Shown piece after piece: positions 1-7,317 of a DNA stretch of 64,000 nucleotides (its first letter is position 1; each line of letters starts with the position of its first letter). The stretch spans positions 218,697 through 282,696 of the forward strand of contig JAZKDP010000007.1 in assembly GCA_040387515.1 (NCBI GenBank), in the 5' to 3' direction. Position numbers and translations under genes: made by a program. The notes beneath the pieces are model-generated. The model was not told where the DNA came from. It ran no database searches and worked only from the letters and a program-made list of their open reading frames with translations. Source of the stretch: Methylotenera_A sp040387515 (GTDB lineage: Bacteria > Pseudomonadota > Gammaproteobacteria > Burkholderiales > Methylophilaceae).

Positions 1-1
1 G

Positions 2-112
2 CTAAAAGGTGACGCGGCAGCGCATTACGAAAAAGTATCTGAAGTATTGGAAATCTGTAAAAAACTGGACATAACCGAAGTTGGTTTGGTGACTAAGAAA
101 GTGGCTGGTTAA
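2..112 (+). CDS. exbD: ExbD/TolR biopolymer transport protein, C-terminal end only (partial)
   Basis: The window opens inside this gene; 36 codons remain before the TAA stop at 110-112. The visible peptide ends in EVGLVTKKVAG. It resembles the C-terminal periplasmic end of ExbD and parallels the end of the next gene (NVGLVTGRIGT), so this is read as the first of two tandem exbD genes. ExbD works with ExbB in the inner membrane to couple proton flow to TonB. The start and the membrane segment lie outside the window. The match is short, but the neighbouring exbD and tonB genes support it. Confidence 0.75.
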   Translation, partial: LKGDAAAHYEKVSEVLEICKKLDITEVGLVTKKVAG

Positions 113-120
113 GTTAATTT

Positions 121-242
121 TAGAAACACTTATTACTAAGTAAGGCAAGGCGCGCACCAAAAAATTGGACGCGGCATATAAGTGATATGTAAGGAGATTT
201 TTTGGTGAGTAACGCAGTATTACGACGGAATAAGAGTTTCTA
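121..242. mobile_element. MITE-like fold-back element with TA duplication between the two exbD genes
   Basis: The 122-bp segment between exbD1 and exbD2 is an imperfect inverted repeat. Its left end reads TAGAAACACTTATT, and the right end read on the other strand is TAGAAACTCTTATT (13 of 14 match). Inside, CACCAAAAAAT at 155-165 pairs perfectly with 197-207, and CATAT at 175-179 pairs with ATATG at 185-189. TA dinucleotides at 121-122 and 241-242 look like the target duplication of the Tc1/mariner-IS630 class. It encodes no transposase. The right TA abuts the ATG of exbD2. No second copy was seen in this window, so mobility is inferred from structure alone. Confidence 0.55.
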
Positions 243-243
243 A
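205..243 (+). CDS. 12-codon leader ORF translationally coupled to exbD2
   Basis: A textbook Shine-Dalgarno AAGGAG at 191-196 lies 8 nt before GTG at 205. It opens a 12-codon frame (VSNAVLRRNKSF) that stops at TAA 241-243. That stop overlaps the ATG of exbD2 by one base (TAATG). exbD2 has no strong ribosome-binding site of its own, so re-initiation after the mini-ORF is a likely route to its translation. The peptide itself is probably meaningless, because it is encoded by the arm of the fold-back element. The GTG lies within the 3' arm of the 155-165/197-207 stem, so folding may limit initiation. Confidence 0.35.
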   Translation: MSNAVLRRNKSF

Positions 244-647
244 TGCAAGTACAAAATGATGCACAGCCGTACGACACTATCAACATCACACCGATGTTGG
301 ATTTGGCGTACGTGTTGCTGGTGATTTTTATTTTGATGACAACCGCTGGCGTACAGGGTTTAACCATGCATCTGCCAAAGCCATCGAATAAACCTAGTAC
401 GGAAAAACATGATGTGAAAATCGTACAGGTACAGCAGGGTGGTGGCGTGACGATTAACGGTGCAGGCGTGAGTATGGCAGAGCTTGAAAGCCAGTTGAAC
501 GCAGCAAAAGCGGCTGACCCAAAATTTAATGTGATGATTAAAGGCGATGCCAAGGCGCCTTATGCAGGCGTGGTGGGTGTGATTGATTTGGTGAATAGGC
601 TGGAAATTGAGAACGTGGGTTTGGTAACGGGTCGCATAGGTACATAA
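243..647 (+). CDS. exbD: ExbD/TolR family biopolymer transport protein
   Basis: A 134-residue protein with the ExbD layout: a short cytoplasmic N-terminus, one membrane helix at about residues 18-36, then a small periplasmic domain. The ITPMLDLAYVLLVIFILM stretch carries the conserved membrane aspartate (TPMLD) that takes part in proton translocation in this family. With ExbB, presumably encoded just upstream of the window, it would energise TonB. It is the second exbD in tandem; duplicated exbD genes are common in specialised TonB systems. Its ATG overlaps the stop of a 12-codon leader, and it lies directly after a fold-back element. The tonB gene follows after 45 nt. Confidence 0.9.
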   Translation: MQVQNDAQPYDTINITPMLDLAYVLLVIFILMTTAGVQGLTMHLPKPSNKPSTEKHDVKIVQVQQGGGVTINGAGVSMAELESQLNAAKAADPKFNVMIKGDAKAPYAGVVGVIDLVNRLEIENVGLVTGRIGT

Positions 648-692
648 CTAAGTAACTTAACCAAAGAAATTGACCAAATTTAGCCATTGATT

Positions 693-1406
693 ATGCAAGA
701 TATACACACAACATACGACCCCATTCTAGACGACGATGAGCCAGAGTCGAAATCGGCTGTTTGGCTTAAACGTGTCGTGATGATCTTGGTTGGGTTTAGT
801 GTCCTAGCTGGTATTGGGTATGGTCTTAATAGCTTGATGTCTGGCGGCGCGCCGATGAAAAAACAGGTAACAACGATTAAGTTGCTTCCGGATACGCCAC
901 CGCCACCACCTCCACCACCGCCCAAAGAACCACCAAAAGAACAGCCTAAGCCAGATGCACCAAAGGAAGTAAAAGTTGAGCAACCCAAACCTGCCGAAAC
1001 GCCGCCTGCTGAGCAATTAAAAATGGAAGGCCCGGCCGGAGATGGCCCAAGTGCTTTTCAGGCCGGAGCGGTGAATAACGATTACAAAGGCGGCGAAGTG
1101 AAAACCATTGGTTCAGACGGTGGTGCTAAATTTAATTGGTATGCAGGCATTGTTAAAAATCAAATAGAAGCAGCTTTAGAAAAAGATAAAAAATTAGCCG
1201 AAGGCCAATACAAGTTAATCGTGAGCATTTGGCTGCGCAAGAACGGTGATATTGAAAAACTAGAATGGTCGCAATCGGACGCAAACGCCAACATAGAACA
1301 AGCGGTTAAAGCTGCCTTGGATAATATGCCAGCCATGCGAGAACCGCCACCAGAAGACATGCCACAACCGATTAAGCTGCGGATTACCGCACGAAAATTC
1401 AGTTAA
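693..1406 (+). CDS. tonB: TonB energy transducer protein
   Basis: A 237-residue protein with the three-part TonB plan: an acidic N-terminal tail and a membrane anchor at about residues 25-45, a periplasmic proline-rich arm with a run of nine prolines followed by KEPPKEQPKP-type repeats at about 68-110, and a C-terminal domain at about 150-237 that would contact TonB boxes of outer-membrane receptors. It transmits the ExbB/ExbD proton-motive energy to outer-membrane transport. An in-frame TTG at 687 would add two residues; the ATG at 693 is preferred. The porin downstream may be served by, or merely co-expressed with, this system. Confidence 0.88.
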   Translation: MQDIHTTYDPILDDDEPESKSAVWLKRVVMILVGFSVLAGIGYGLNSLMSGGAPMKKQVTTIKLLPDTPPPPPPPPPKEPPKEQPKPDAPKEVKVEQPKPAETPPAEQLKMEGPAGDGPSAFQAGAVNNDYKGGEVKTIGSDGGAKFNWYAGIVKNQIEAALEKDKKLAEGQYKLIVSIWLRKNGDIEKLEWSQSDANANIEQAVKAALDNMPAMREPPPEDMPQPIKLRITARKFS

Positions 1407-1457
1407 GAATTCTTTAAGTATTCTTAGAAATTAATTAAAAATGAGTGAGATCTAAGT

Positions 1458-3071
1458 ATGATAAAACCGACAAAATTAGCCAGCTTGCTAACGCTTATTT
1501 TGCTGACACAGATCAACGCTGCACAAGCAGATGAGCGTGAATCTTTAGAACAGCTAAAGGCGACCACGACCAATCTAATTGATTTGTTGGTGCAAGAAGG
1601 CGTGCTTAATAAAGATAAAGCTGATGCGCTGATTAAAAAAGCCACTGCGGATGCTGCCAATCAGGTGAAGCAAGTCAAAGCGCAAGAGGCCAATGCCGCT
1701 GCTGCAGAAATTGGTTTGGCGCAGGATGAGAAATCGGTGCGCGTGCAATATGTGCCAGAACATATTAAAAAAGAAATGCGCGAAGAAATTAAAAAAGATG
1801 TGATGGCCAAATTGAATTACAAGGCTGGCGAACGTTTGGGTTTACCCAGTTGGTTGGACAGAATTGCCTTTAGGGGTGATTTACGTTTGCGTTATCAAAA
1901 TGATAGTTTTTCGGATAACAACGCGCCAATTGCGGCCTTGAACGATGTTAAGCGCTTTTCTAATATTTTAAATTCATCTGCCGAGCGTGAACGTTATCGC
2001 GTAAGGGCCAGGCTGGGTGCGGATGTGAAAGTGACAGACTGGCTGACAGGTGGCTTACAACTTACCACTGGTCTTTTAAATACACCGTTAACGCCGAACC
2101 AGACCGAAGGTATCGCGCAAGGTAAGTATCAGTTTGGCTTGGATAGAGCGTTTTTAAAAGCAACGCCAACATCTTGGTTAATGGTTGAAGGTGGCCGTTT
2201 TGCTAACCCACTTTTTAGCACCGATTTACTGTGGGATCCTGATCTGGCTTTTGACGGTTTTGCCGCCACTTTTAAACCTAAATTCAATGATAGCTGGTCG
2301 TCATTCACCACGCTGGGCGCTTTCCCCATTGAAGAGGTGCAGTCCTCAGAAATAAACAAGGCAGATGACAAATGGATCTATGCCATTCAATCAGGCATTA
2401 AGTGGCAAGCACAGGATAAATCCAGCGTACGTTTGGCGGTTGGTTACAACGATTATACAAATGTAGAAGGCAGACAGAACCCGGCTGGTCTCAATAGCTT
2501 TAATGGCACCGTCCCCGCTTTCAGGCAAAAGGGCAACAATACGTTTGATATCAACAGTCGAAATAATCTCGGTATTGCACCCACAGCTGATACAAATGCG
2601 CTGGCCTCAAAATTCGAGCAAGTCAATATAACTGGGCAAATAGATTTACTTAAGTTTGATCCAGTGCATATCACCTTAACGGGCGATTACGTTAAGAATA
2701 TTGGGTTTGACCAAGACGAAGTATTTAGACGTACTGGTAGCTTATTCAAAGAGGAAACCGATGCATATCAAGTTCGGCTGGATGTAGGCCAGAACAGCTT
2801 TAACCTGCTAGATAGCAGCGTAGACGTGAAAAAAGATGACTGGCAAGTATCGCTGGCTTATAAATATGTAGAGGCTGATTCCATGTTGGATGGCTACACC
2901 GACTCTAACTTTCATTTAGGTGGAACCGATGCAAAGGGCTGGATGCTGTTTGCTAATTACGCAATTGATAAAAATGCATGGTTAGCAGCGCGTTATTTCA
3001 GTACAGATAGTATTTCAGGACCAAGGTTAGGTATTGATGTGTTCTTGATTGATTTTGTGGCTAAATTTTAG
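1458..3071 (+). CDS. Putative outer-membrane porin
   Basis: The protein has 537 residues with a signal peptide ending near AQADERE (about residue 25). A helical, lysine- and alanine-rich segment with coiled-coil character follows at about 27-120. From about residue 130 comes a long series of alternating amphipathic strands rich in aromatic and glycine residues (for example GDLRLRYQND, WMLFANYAID). It ends in phenylalanine (DFVAKF), as is usual for outer-membrane beta-barrels. The layout matches the Porin_5-type putative porins of proteobacteria. The substrate is unknown. It follows tonB by 51 nt and probably shares its transcript. Confidence 0.72.
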   Translation: MIKPTKLASLLTLILLTQINAAQADERESLEQLKATTTNLIDLLVQEGVLNKDKADALIKKATADAANQVKQVKAQEANAAAAEIGLAQDEKSVRVQYVPEHIKKEMREEIKKDVMAKLNYKAGERLGLPSWLDRIAFRGDLRLRYQNDSFSDNNAPIAALNDVKRFSNILNSSAERERYRVRARLGADVKVTDWLTGGLQLTTGLLNTPLTPNQTEGIAQGKYQFGLDRAFLKATPTSWLMVEGGRFANPLFSTDLLWDPDLAFDGFAATFKPKFNDSWSSFTTLGAFPIEEVQSSEINKADDKWIYAIQSGIKWQAQDKSSVRLAVGYNDYTNVEGRQNPAGLNSFNGTVPAFRQKGNNTFDINSRNNLGIAPTADTNALASKFEQVNITGQIDLLKFDPVHITLTGDYVKNIGFDQDEVFRRTGSLFKEETDAYQVRLDVGQNSFNLLDSSVDVKKDDWQVSLAYKYVEADSMLDGYTDSNFHLGGTDAKGWMLFANYAIDKNAWLAARYFSTDSISGPRLGIDVFLIDFVAKF

Positions 3072-3122
3072 CTAATTATTCAGTTAACTTAATGGTTAAT
3101 CATCAATAAATTAGGATTTAAA

Positions 3123-3818
3123 ATGCACGTTTTTTTAAGACAAAAAGCCCATATTTTTTTTATTGCCTGTCTAGCGATCAGTTTGGCTTTTCCGCAAGTG
3201 ACTGTAGCCGCGGAAAAGAAAGATAAAGCCGCCAAGCGAGCAGCGTTGATGATGCAAAAAATGAAGCAAGACATGGAAGCTGAAAAAACCGCCATGCAAG
3301 CACAGTTCGACACGCAAAAAAAAGCGTTAGAAGACCAGTTGTTGCTAAAAGAAGAGGCATTAACCAAATCCAATAATCAGTTGCTGGCAACCGAAACCAA
3401 AGTTAAAAATTCGAACGCACAACTGAAAAGTACGGCTGACGAAAAAACGATTTTGGATAATAAGTTAACCGATACACAAGCTAAATTAGATGCCTCTCAA
3501 AATAGCCTGACAGATTTAAAAACGCAATATTCGCAAGCGCTAGCCGATTTAAAATTCAATGACAACCAGCGCAAAACGCAGGCTGCCAACTTGGCTGAAT
3601 CGACAAAGCAGCTGAATAACTGTGTTGCAAAAAATACGCAATTGCATCAATTCGGCACGGAGCTAGTACAAATATATGATCACCCAAGTATTTATAACGC
3701 TGTAATGCGTAAAGAAAACTTTTTTCAACTTAAACGGGTTGAGTTGGAAAATATATTACAAAATCAACAAGATAAATTAGATGCAGGGCATTATTCAGCG
3801 ACAAAATCTGTCAATTAA
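3123..3818 (+). CDS. Periplasmic coiled-coil protein of unknown function
   Basis: I do not recognise a named family. The 231-residue product has an N-terminal signal peptide (hydrophobic stretch to VTVAAEKK, about residue 30). A long, highly charged heptad-like helix then runs from about 35 to 165, with repeated LKST/LDASQ/LTDLK-type segments, one cysteine in LNNCVAKN, and a short C-terminal region. It is probably exported and elongated. Its place after exbD-tonB-porin suggests a structural or periplasm-spanning accessory of that system, but this is inference from position only. An AGGA ribosome site precedes the ATG. Confidence 0.6.
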   Translation: MHVFLRQKAHIFFIACLAISLAFPQVTVAAEKKDKAAKRAALMMQKMKQDMEAEKTAMQAQFDTQKKALEDQLLLKEEALTKSNNQLLATETKVKNSNAQLKSTADEKTILDNKLTDTQAKLDASQNSLTDLKTQYSQALADLKFNDNQRKTQAANLAESTKQLNNCVAKNTQLHQFGTELVQIYDHPSIYNAVMRKENFFQLKRVELENILQNQQDKLDAGHYSATKSVN

Positions 3819-3848
3819 ATCCAATTTAGCAAGTGCGAAAATCCCAAA

Positions 3849-3874
3849 TATGACGATGAAATAAAATCGTCATA
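3849..3874. repeat. Inverted repeat TATGACGAT / ATCGTCATA upstream of the exosortase locus
   Basis: A perfect 9-bp dyad with an 8-nt centre, 40 nt before the first gene of the polysaccharide/exosortase locus. It is not followed by a T-run, so it is more likely an operator or RNA hairpin than a terminator. A shorter dyad with the same outer hexamers (TATGAC and GTCATA) occurs at 6044-6070 ahead of epsD. Confidence 0.4.
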
Positions 3875-3886
3875 ATCCTTGCGTAA

Positions 3887-3916
3887 CATGTTTGTTTTCA
3901 TTGTGAGCCAAACATG
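3887..3916 (+). promoter_or_regulatory. Stem covering the start codon of the CAAX-protease-like gene
   Basis: CATGTTTG at 3887-3894 is perfectly complementary to CAAACATG at 3909-3916. The second arm contains the ATG at 3914-3916, and the only purine-rich stretch (GTGAGC) lies in the loop. Folding would hide the start codon and could throttle translation. No protein or ligand contact is implied. Confidence 0.3.
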
Positions 3917-4585
3917 ACTTTTGACCGTGCAATGCTTGCGAGAGCGCTACCTTTTTTTGCCTATATCCTGTTCTTGACGTTAAATCATCCGCTTAGCCAA
4001 TTGTTTGTTTGGTTACAGATTGATGTGAAATGGCTATACATCTTAAGAATATCTGCGGTCAGTGCGTTGTTACTATATTTTTGGCGTGATTACATCGAGT
4101 TAAAACGCAAGCCTGCTAGTGCAGATTTTCTATACGCAGGTATTGCTGGTTTATTAGTGCTCATCATCTGGATTTTTCCCTATCCAGATTGGTTAGGTGG
4201 TGGCGACACGCAGGGTTTTAATCCGTTAGAAGGCGAAACACAACTAAGCGCATTATTTTGGATGTCTACCCGCATCATGGGTGCGGCTTTATTGGTGCCC
4301 GTGATGGAAGAACTTTTTTGGCGTTCTTTTGTGATGCGCTGGTTTGATAAGGTGGACTTTCTAAATGTATCACCTGAAAAAATATCTGGTTATGCTTATG
4401 TTGGCAGTGCGTGCTTGTTTGCGCTAGAGCACCATTTGTGGCTGGCAGGATTGTTTGCCGGCTTGGTGTACGGCGAGCTGTACAAAACCTATAAAAATCT
4501 ATGGATCCCTATTTTCGCGCATGCAGTGACCAATGGATTGTTAGGCATTTGGGTGATATTTACAGGTCACTGGCAGTATTGGTAA
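3914..4585 (+). CDS. Exosortase-associated CAAX prenyl protease-related (CPBP) membrane protein
   Basis: A 223-residue polytopic membrane protein with about six hydrophobic helices. It carries the CPBP/Abi metalloprotease signature: EELFWRSFVMR at about residue 135 (EExxxR), a histidine pair in LEHHLW near residue 176, and a C-terminal HAVTN motif. A subfamily of these proteins is known to be encoded in exosortase/PEP-CTERM loci, where a role in processing is suspected but not proven. It opens this locus. Its TAA overlaps the ATG of epsL (TAATG), so the two are translationally coupled. Confidence 0.82.
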   Translation: MTFDRAMLARALPFFAYILFLTLNHPLSQLFVWLQIDVKWLYILRISAVSALLLYFWRDYIELKRKPASADFLYAGIAGLLVLIIWIFPYPDWLGGGDTQGFNPLEGETQLSALFWMSTRIMGAALLVPVMEELFWRSFVMRWFDKVDFLNVSPEKISGYAYVGSACLFALEHHLWLAGLFAGLVYGELYKTYKNLWIPIFAHAVTNGLLGIWVIFTGHWQYW

Positions 4586-5984
4586 TGCGAAAATTTCACT
4601 TTAAAAAAATAGCCATTAAACACACGCTAATCAAAAAACTACCTATTTGGTGCCTACTTTGCATGGTTTCTCATGCAAATGCTGAAGGCATTATTGACAT
4701 TAAACCCTACATTAGCCCGTCTATTACGTACGATGATAACGTGTTTCGTTTTTCATCTACTGCAAATGCCAACGCGGCATTTGGCTCGCCTGCCATGTCA
4801 GATGTGATTAAACGATTAGACTTTGGCGCAGATGTGAATCTGAGATTGAGTCGGCAACTGATTAATCTGTCTGTGGGCGTCAGTGATAGTCAATATAACC
4901 GATTTGAGTTGCTGGATAATACGGCTAAAACCTATGGGCTATCTTGGAATTGGCGCTNNNNNNNNNNNNNNNNNNNNNNNNNNNNNNNNNNNNNNNNNNN
5001 NNNNNNNNNNNNNNNNNNNNNNNNNNNNNNNNNNNNNNNNNNNNNNNNNNNNNNNNNTTTGAGTTGCTGGATAATACGGCTAAAACCTATGGGCTATCTT
5101 GGAATTGGCGCTTGGGTAATGATTTTTATGGTGTGCTGAAAACCAGTAAAAATGAGTCAATAGCTGGCTTTAGTGAAATCAGAAACCCAGTTAAAAATAC
5201 CAGAATAGTGGATAGGCAATCTGCTAGTATGAACTGGAGGTTTCATCCAGACTGGGTAGTATTTGCTTCGCATGAGCAGGTGGATACGGAAAATGAATTG
5301 AGAACCTTTCAGTCGCTGGACCGCGAAGATGCGATTACCGAAAGTGGCGTGCGTTATCAAAACCCTTTAGGTACGCAGCTTGGTTTATCTTATCGTTTAA
5401 TTGAGTCGAATAACCCCAATAGAACAGGATCCTCCGCATTTCTTTTTGGAAATGAGAGTAAACAAAAGTCATTGATTGCAACAGCTGCGTGGTTGCCAAG
5501 TCCTAAAACTAGAATCAGTACACGTTTGTCGCAAATCAATATTGATTACAAAAATAGACCGCAGCGTGAGTTTTCAGGCTTTAACCAACGTTGGGATATC
5601 GGTCACTCGCTCACAGCAAAAATCAACCTGAATGCATCTGCTTTTAAAGAAGTGACGCCAATTGATGACATTGCATCAACTTACGTAGAAATAACAGGCG
5701 CCAGTTTTAATCCAGTATGGAATCTAACCAGTAAATTAGCGTTGCAGGCAGGTGTTAGCTATGAGGATAGAGATTATTTGGGTAGCGGAGTTGGCGCGGG
5801 AATTTTCTTCTTGGGCGATAAGCGCAGTGACATTTCCAAAATAGCCAGCCTTGGCTTGATTTATTCGCCTACTGAAAAATCCCTACTTCAATTGCAATAT
5901 CAGGGAGAAGATCGTGACTCGACTAGCGATATTCAAAGTTACCGATTTAATTCAATCAGCTTTACGGGCAGATATAATTTTTAG
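4585..5984 (+). CDS. epsL: EpsL-like outer-membrane beta-barrel of the exopolysaccharide locus (split by an assembly gap)
   Basis: The coding frame starts with a signal peptide (ends near SHANAEG), then shows outer-membrane barrel strands with repeated short aromatic patterns and a C-terminal RYNF. It resembles the EpsL family found beside exosortases and is thought to help export polysaccharide through the outer membrane. A run of 100 N at 4958-5057 interrupts it. The 55 bases before the Ns (4903-4957) are repeated exactly after them (5058-5112). Dropping one copy and the Ns (155 bases) gives one open frame of 414 residues, so the gene is probably intact in the organism. Confidence 0.75.
4958..5057. 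other. Assembly gap of 100 N flanked by identical 55-bp contig ends
   Basis: Exactly 100 N, the conventional size for an unknown gap, separates two identical 55-bp stretches. This is the pattern of two contigs that overlap but were not merged. The reading frame of epsL closes perfectly if the overlap is collapsed, so a true 55-bp duplication is unlikely. Confidence 0.9.
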
Positions 5985-6043
5985 ACTCATGAGTAGTGCA
6001 TGGCCTGTGTAGATTTGATGGCTCGCCAAGCGCCTTTTGGTTT

Positions 6044-6070
6044 TATGACAGTTAAATAATACTTGTCATA
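6044..6070. repeat. Inverted repeat TATGACA / TGTCATA upstream of epsD
   Basis: A 7-bp perfect dyad with a 13-nt centre lies 88 nt before the epsD ATG. Its outer hexamers TATGAC/GTCATA are shared with the dyad at 3849-3874, with nearly the same spacing (15 against 14 nt between hexamers). A common operator is possible. Confidence 0.35.
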
Positions 6071-6157
6071 AATGTTACTTAAATCTGACGCATTAGACTC
6101 ATATACTTCCATCCAATAATTAGATGAATTTGAGTTAATTGGGATAGAAAGAACAGT

Positions 6158-7210
6158 ATGACTTTTAAAAATAAATGGTTGTTATCACTGGTGATTATTT
6201 CTGCAATGGCGACTGTGTCATGTGGCAAAAAAGACCAGGCTGAATCGGGAAAAGCAGAAACGCAAGTGGTTGCCAAAGTGAACAATGATGAGATTTCGAT
6301 TCACCAAATTAACTTTCAACTGGGCCGTTTAACGCAAAGCAACCCAAAGCCATTAAGCGAAGCGCAAAGTAAAGAGGCCGCTAAACAAATTTTAGCGCGT
6401 TTGGTGGATCAGCAATTGTTAAAACAGCAAGCGATAGAAGCAAAATTAGACCGTGATCCGCGAGTCTTGCAGATAATAGAAACATCTAAAAATGAAATTT
6501 TAGCGCAAGCTTATTTAGAGCAATTATTAGCAAAAGCAGCCAAGCCAACCGCTGCACAAGTTGATACATTTTATAAAGAAAATCCAGCTTTATTTGAAAA
6601 TCGCCGTGTGTTCCGTTTGCAAGAGTTAGCGGTAACAGTTGGCAAGGAAAAATATGCCGAGATTGAAGAGAACGTTAAAAAACTAAAAAACATTAATGAG
6701 ATTGCGGCTTGGTTAAAAGCGCAAAGCTATCCATTTAATGCGAATAGCAATGTGCGTGCAGCTGAGCAATTACCGTTAGAGTTTCTCAAGCAACTTCAAC
6801 CATTAAAAGATGGTGAATTGATTGTTGCGAAAACGGCTCAATCAATCAGTATCGTACATATTGTTGCATCGCAATCAGTGCCAATCGCGCGCGATAAAGC
6901 CACGCCAATCATTGAGCAATATTTCTTGAATCAAAACAAATCGGCTTTGGCAAAAAAAGAGATGGCGGCTTTAAATGAAAAAGCCAAAATTGAATATGTA
7001 GGTGCCTTTGCAGATATGAAAAAAGATCCGACAGCCACAACAGCGGCGATTAAAAAATCAGATACGCCACAACCTACCGCTGTCAATTCAAGCGAGCCTG
7101 TAAATGCGGGTATAGAAAAACTACAACCAGTTGCTAAACCGACAGATTCGCCAACGGCTAAATCAGATACTGCACAAACTAATATGGATAAAGGCTTGGC
7201 AGGATTTTAG
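6158..7210 (+). CDS. epsD: EpsD family peptidyl-prolyl cis-trans isomerase lipoprotein
   Basis: A 350-residue SurA/parvulin-like protein with a lipoprotein signal peptide (VSCG lipobox, acylated Cys at residue 22). A SurA-type N-terminal helical domain (QINFQLGRLTQ...AKQILARLVDQQLL) follows, then a parvulin-like rotamase region at about 130-250. EpsD members occur only in exosortase-type exopolysaccharide operons, where they probably help fold export components in the periplasm. The last 80 residues are a low-complexity Thr/Pro/Ala/Lys tail that I believe is longer than usual for the family. It precedes epsE by 107 nt, consistent with the methanolan-type order epsD-E-F-G-H-I. Confidence 0.85.
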   Translation: MTFKNKWLLSLVIISAMATVSCGKKDQAESGKAETQVVAKVNNDEISIHQINFQLGRLTQSNPKPLSEAQSKEAAKQILARLVDQQLLKQQAIEAKLDRDPRVLQIIETSKNEILAQAYLEQLLAKAAKPTAAQVDTFYKENPALFENRRVFRLQELAVTVGKEKYAEIEENVKKLKNINEIAAWLKAQSYPFNANSNVRAAEQLPLEFLKQLQPLKDGELIVAKTAQSISIVHIVASQSVPIARDKATPIIEQYFLNQNKSALAKKEMAALNEKAKIEYVGAFADMKKDPTATTAAIKKSDTPQPTAVNSSEPVNAGIEKLQPVAKPTDSPTAKSDTAQTNMDKGLAGF

Positions 7211-7285
7211 ATGCTGCATGACTGTTAGCGCTGAATTGTTTGATGGTAAAAGTAGTTAAATAGAAAAGTAAATGAAGATATAAAT

Positions 7286-7302
7286 ATACCTAAATTAGGT
7301 AT
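7286..7302. promoter_or_regulatory. Palindrome ATACCTAA-A-TTAGGTAT before epsE
   Basis: A perfect 17-bp dyad with one central base ends 15 nt before the epsE start codon. Its position suggests a regulator binding site or a small hairpin affecting the start; no T-run follows. Confidence 0.4.
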
Positions 7303-7317
7303 GGCAAAGGTGATGAT

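Noticed and set aside
2..553. Long minus-strand open frame opposite the exbD genes (183 codons).
   Set aside because: It lies antisense to two exbD genes and the fold-back element, has no protein-like domain and no ribosome site; it is a shadow of the real genes.
890..930. Short tandem repeat (CCACCG/CCACCT) in tonB.
   Set aside because: It encodes the normal proline-rich arm of TonB and needs no other explanation.
4903..5112. A genuine 55-bp duplication inside epsL.
   Set aside because: The copies touch a 100-N gap at its exact edges and the frame closes after collapsing one copy, which is typical of unmerged contig ends.
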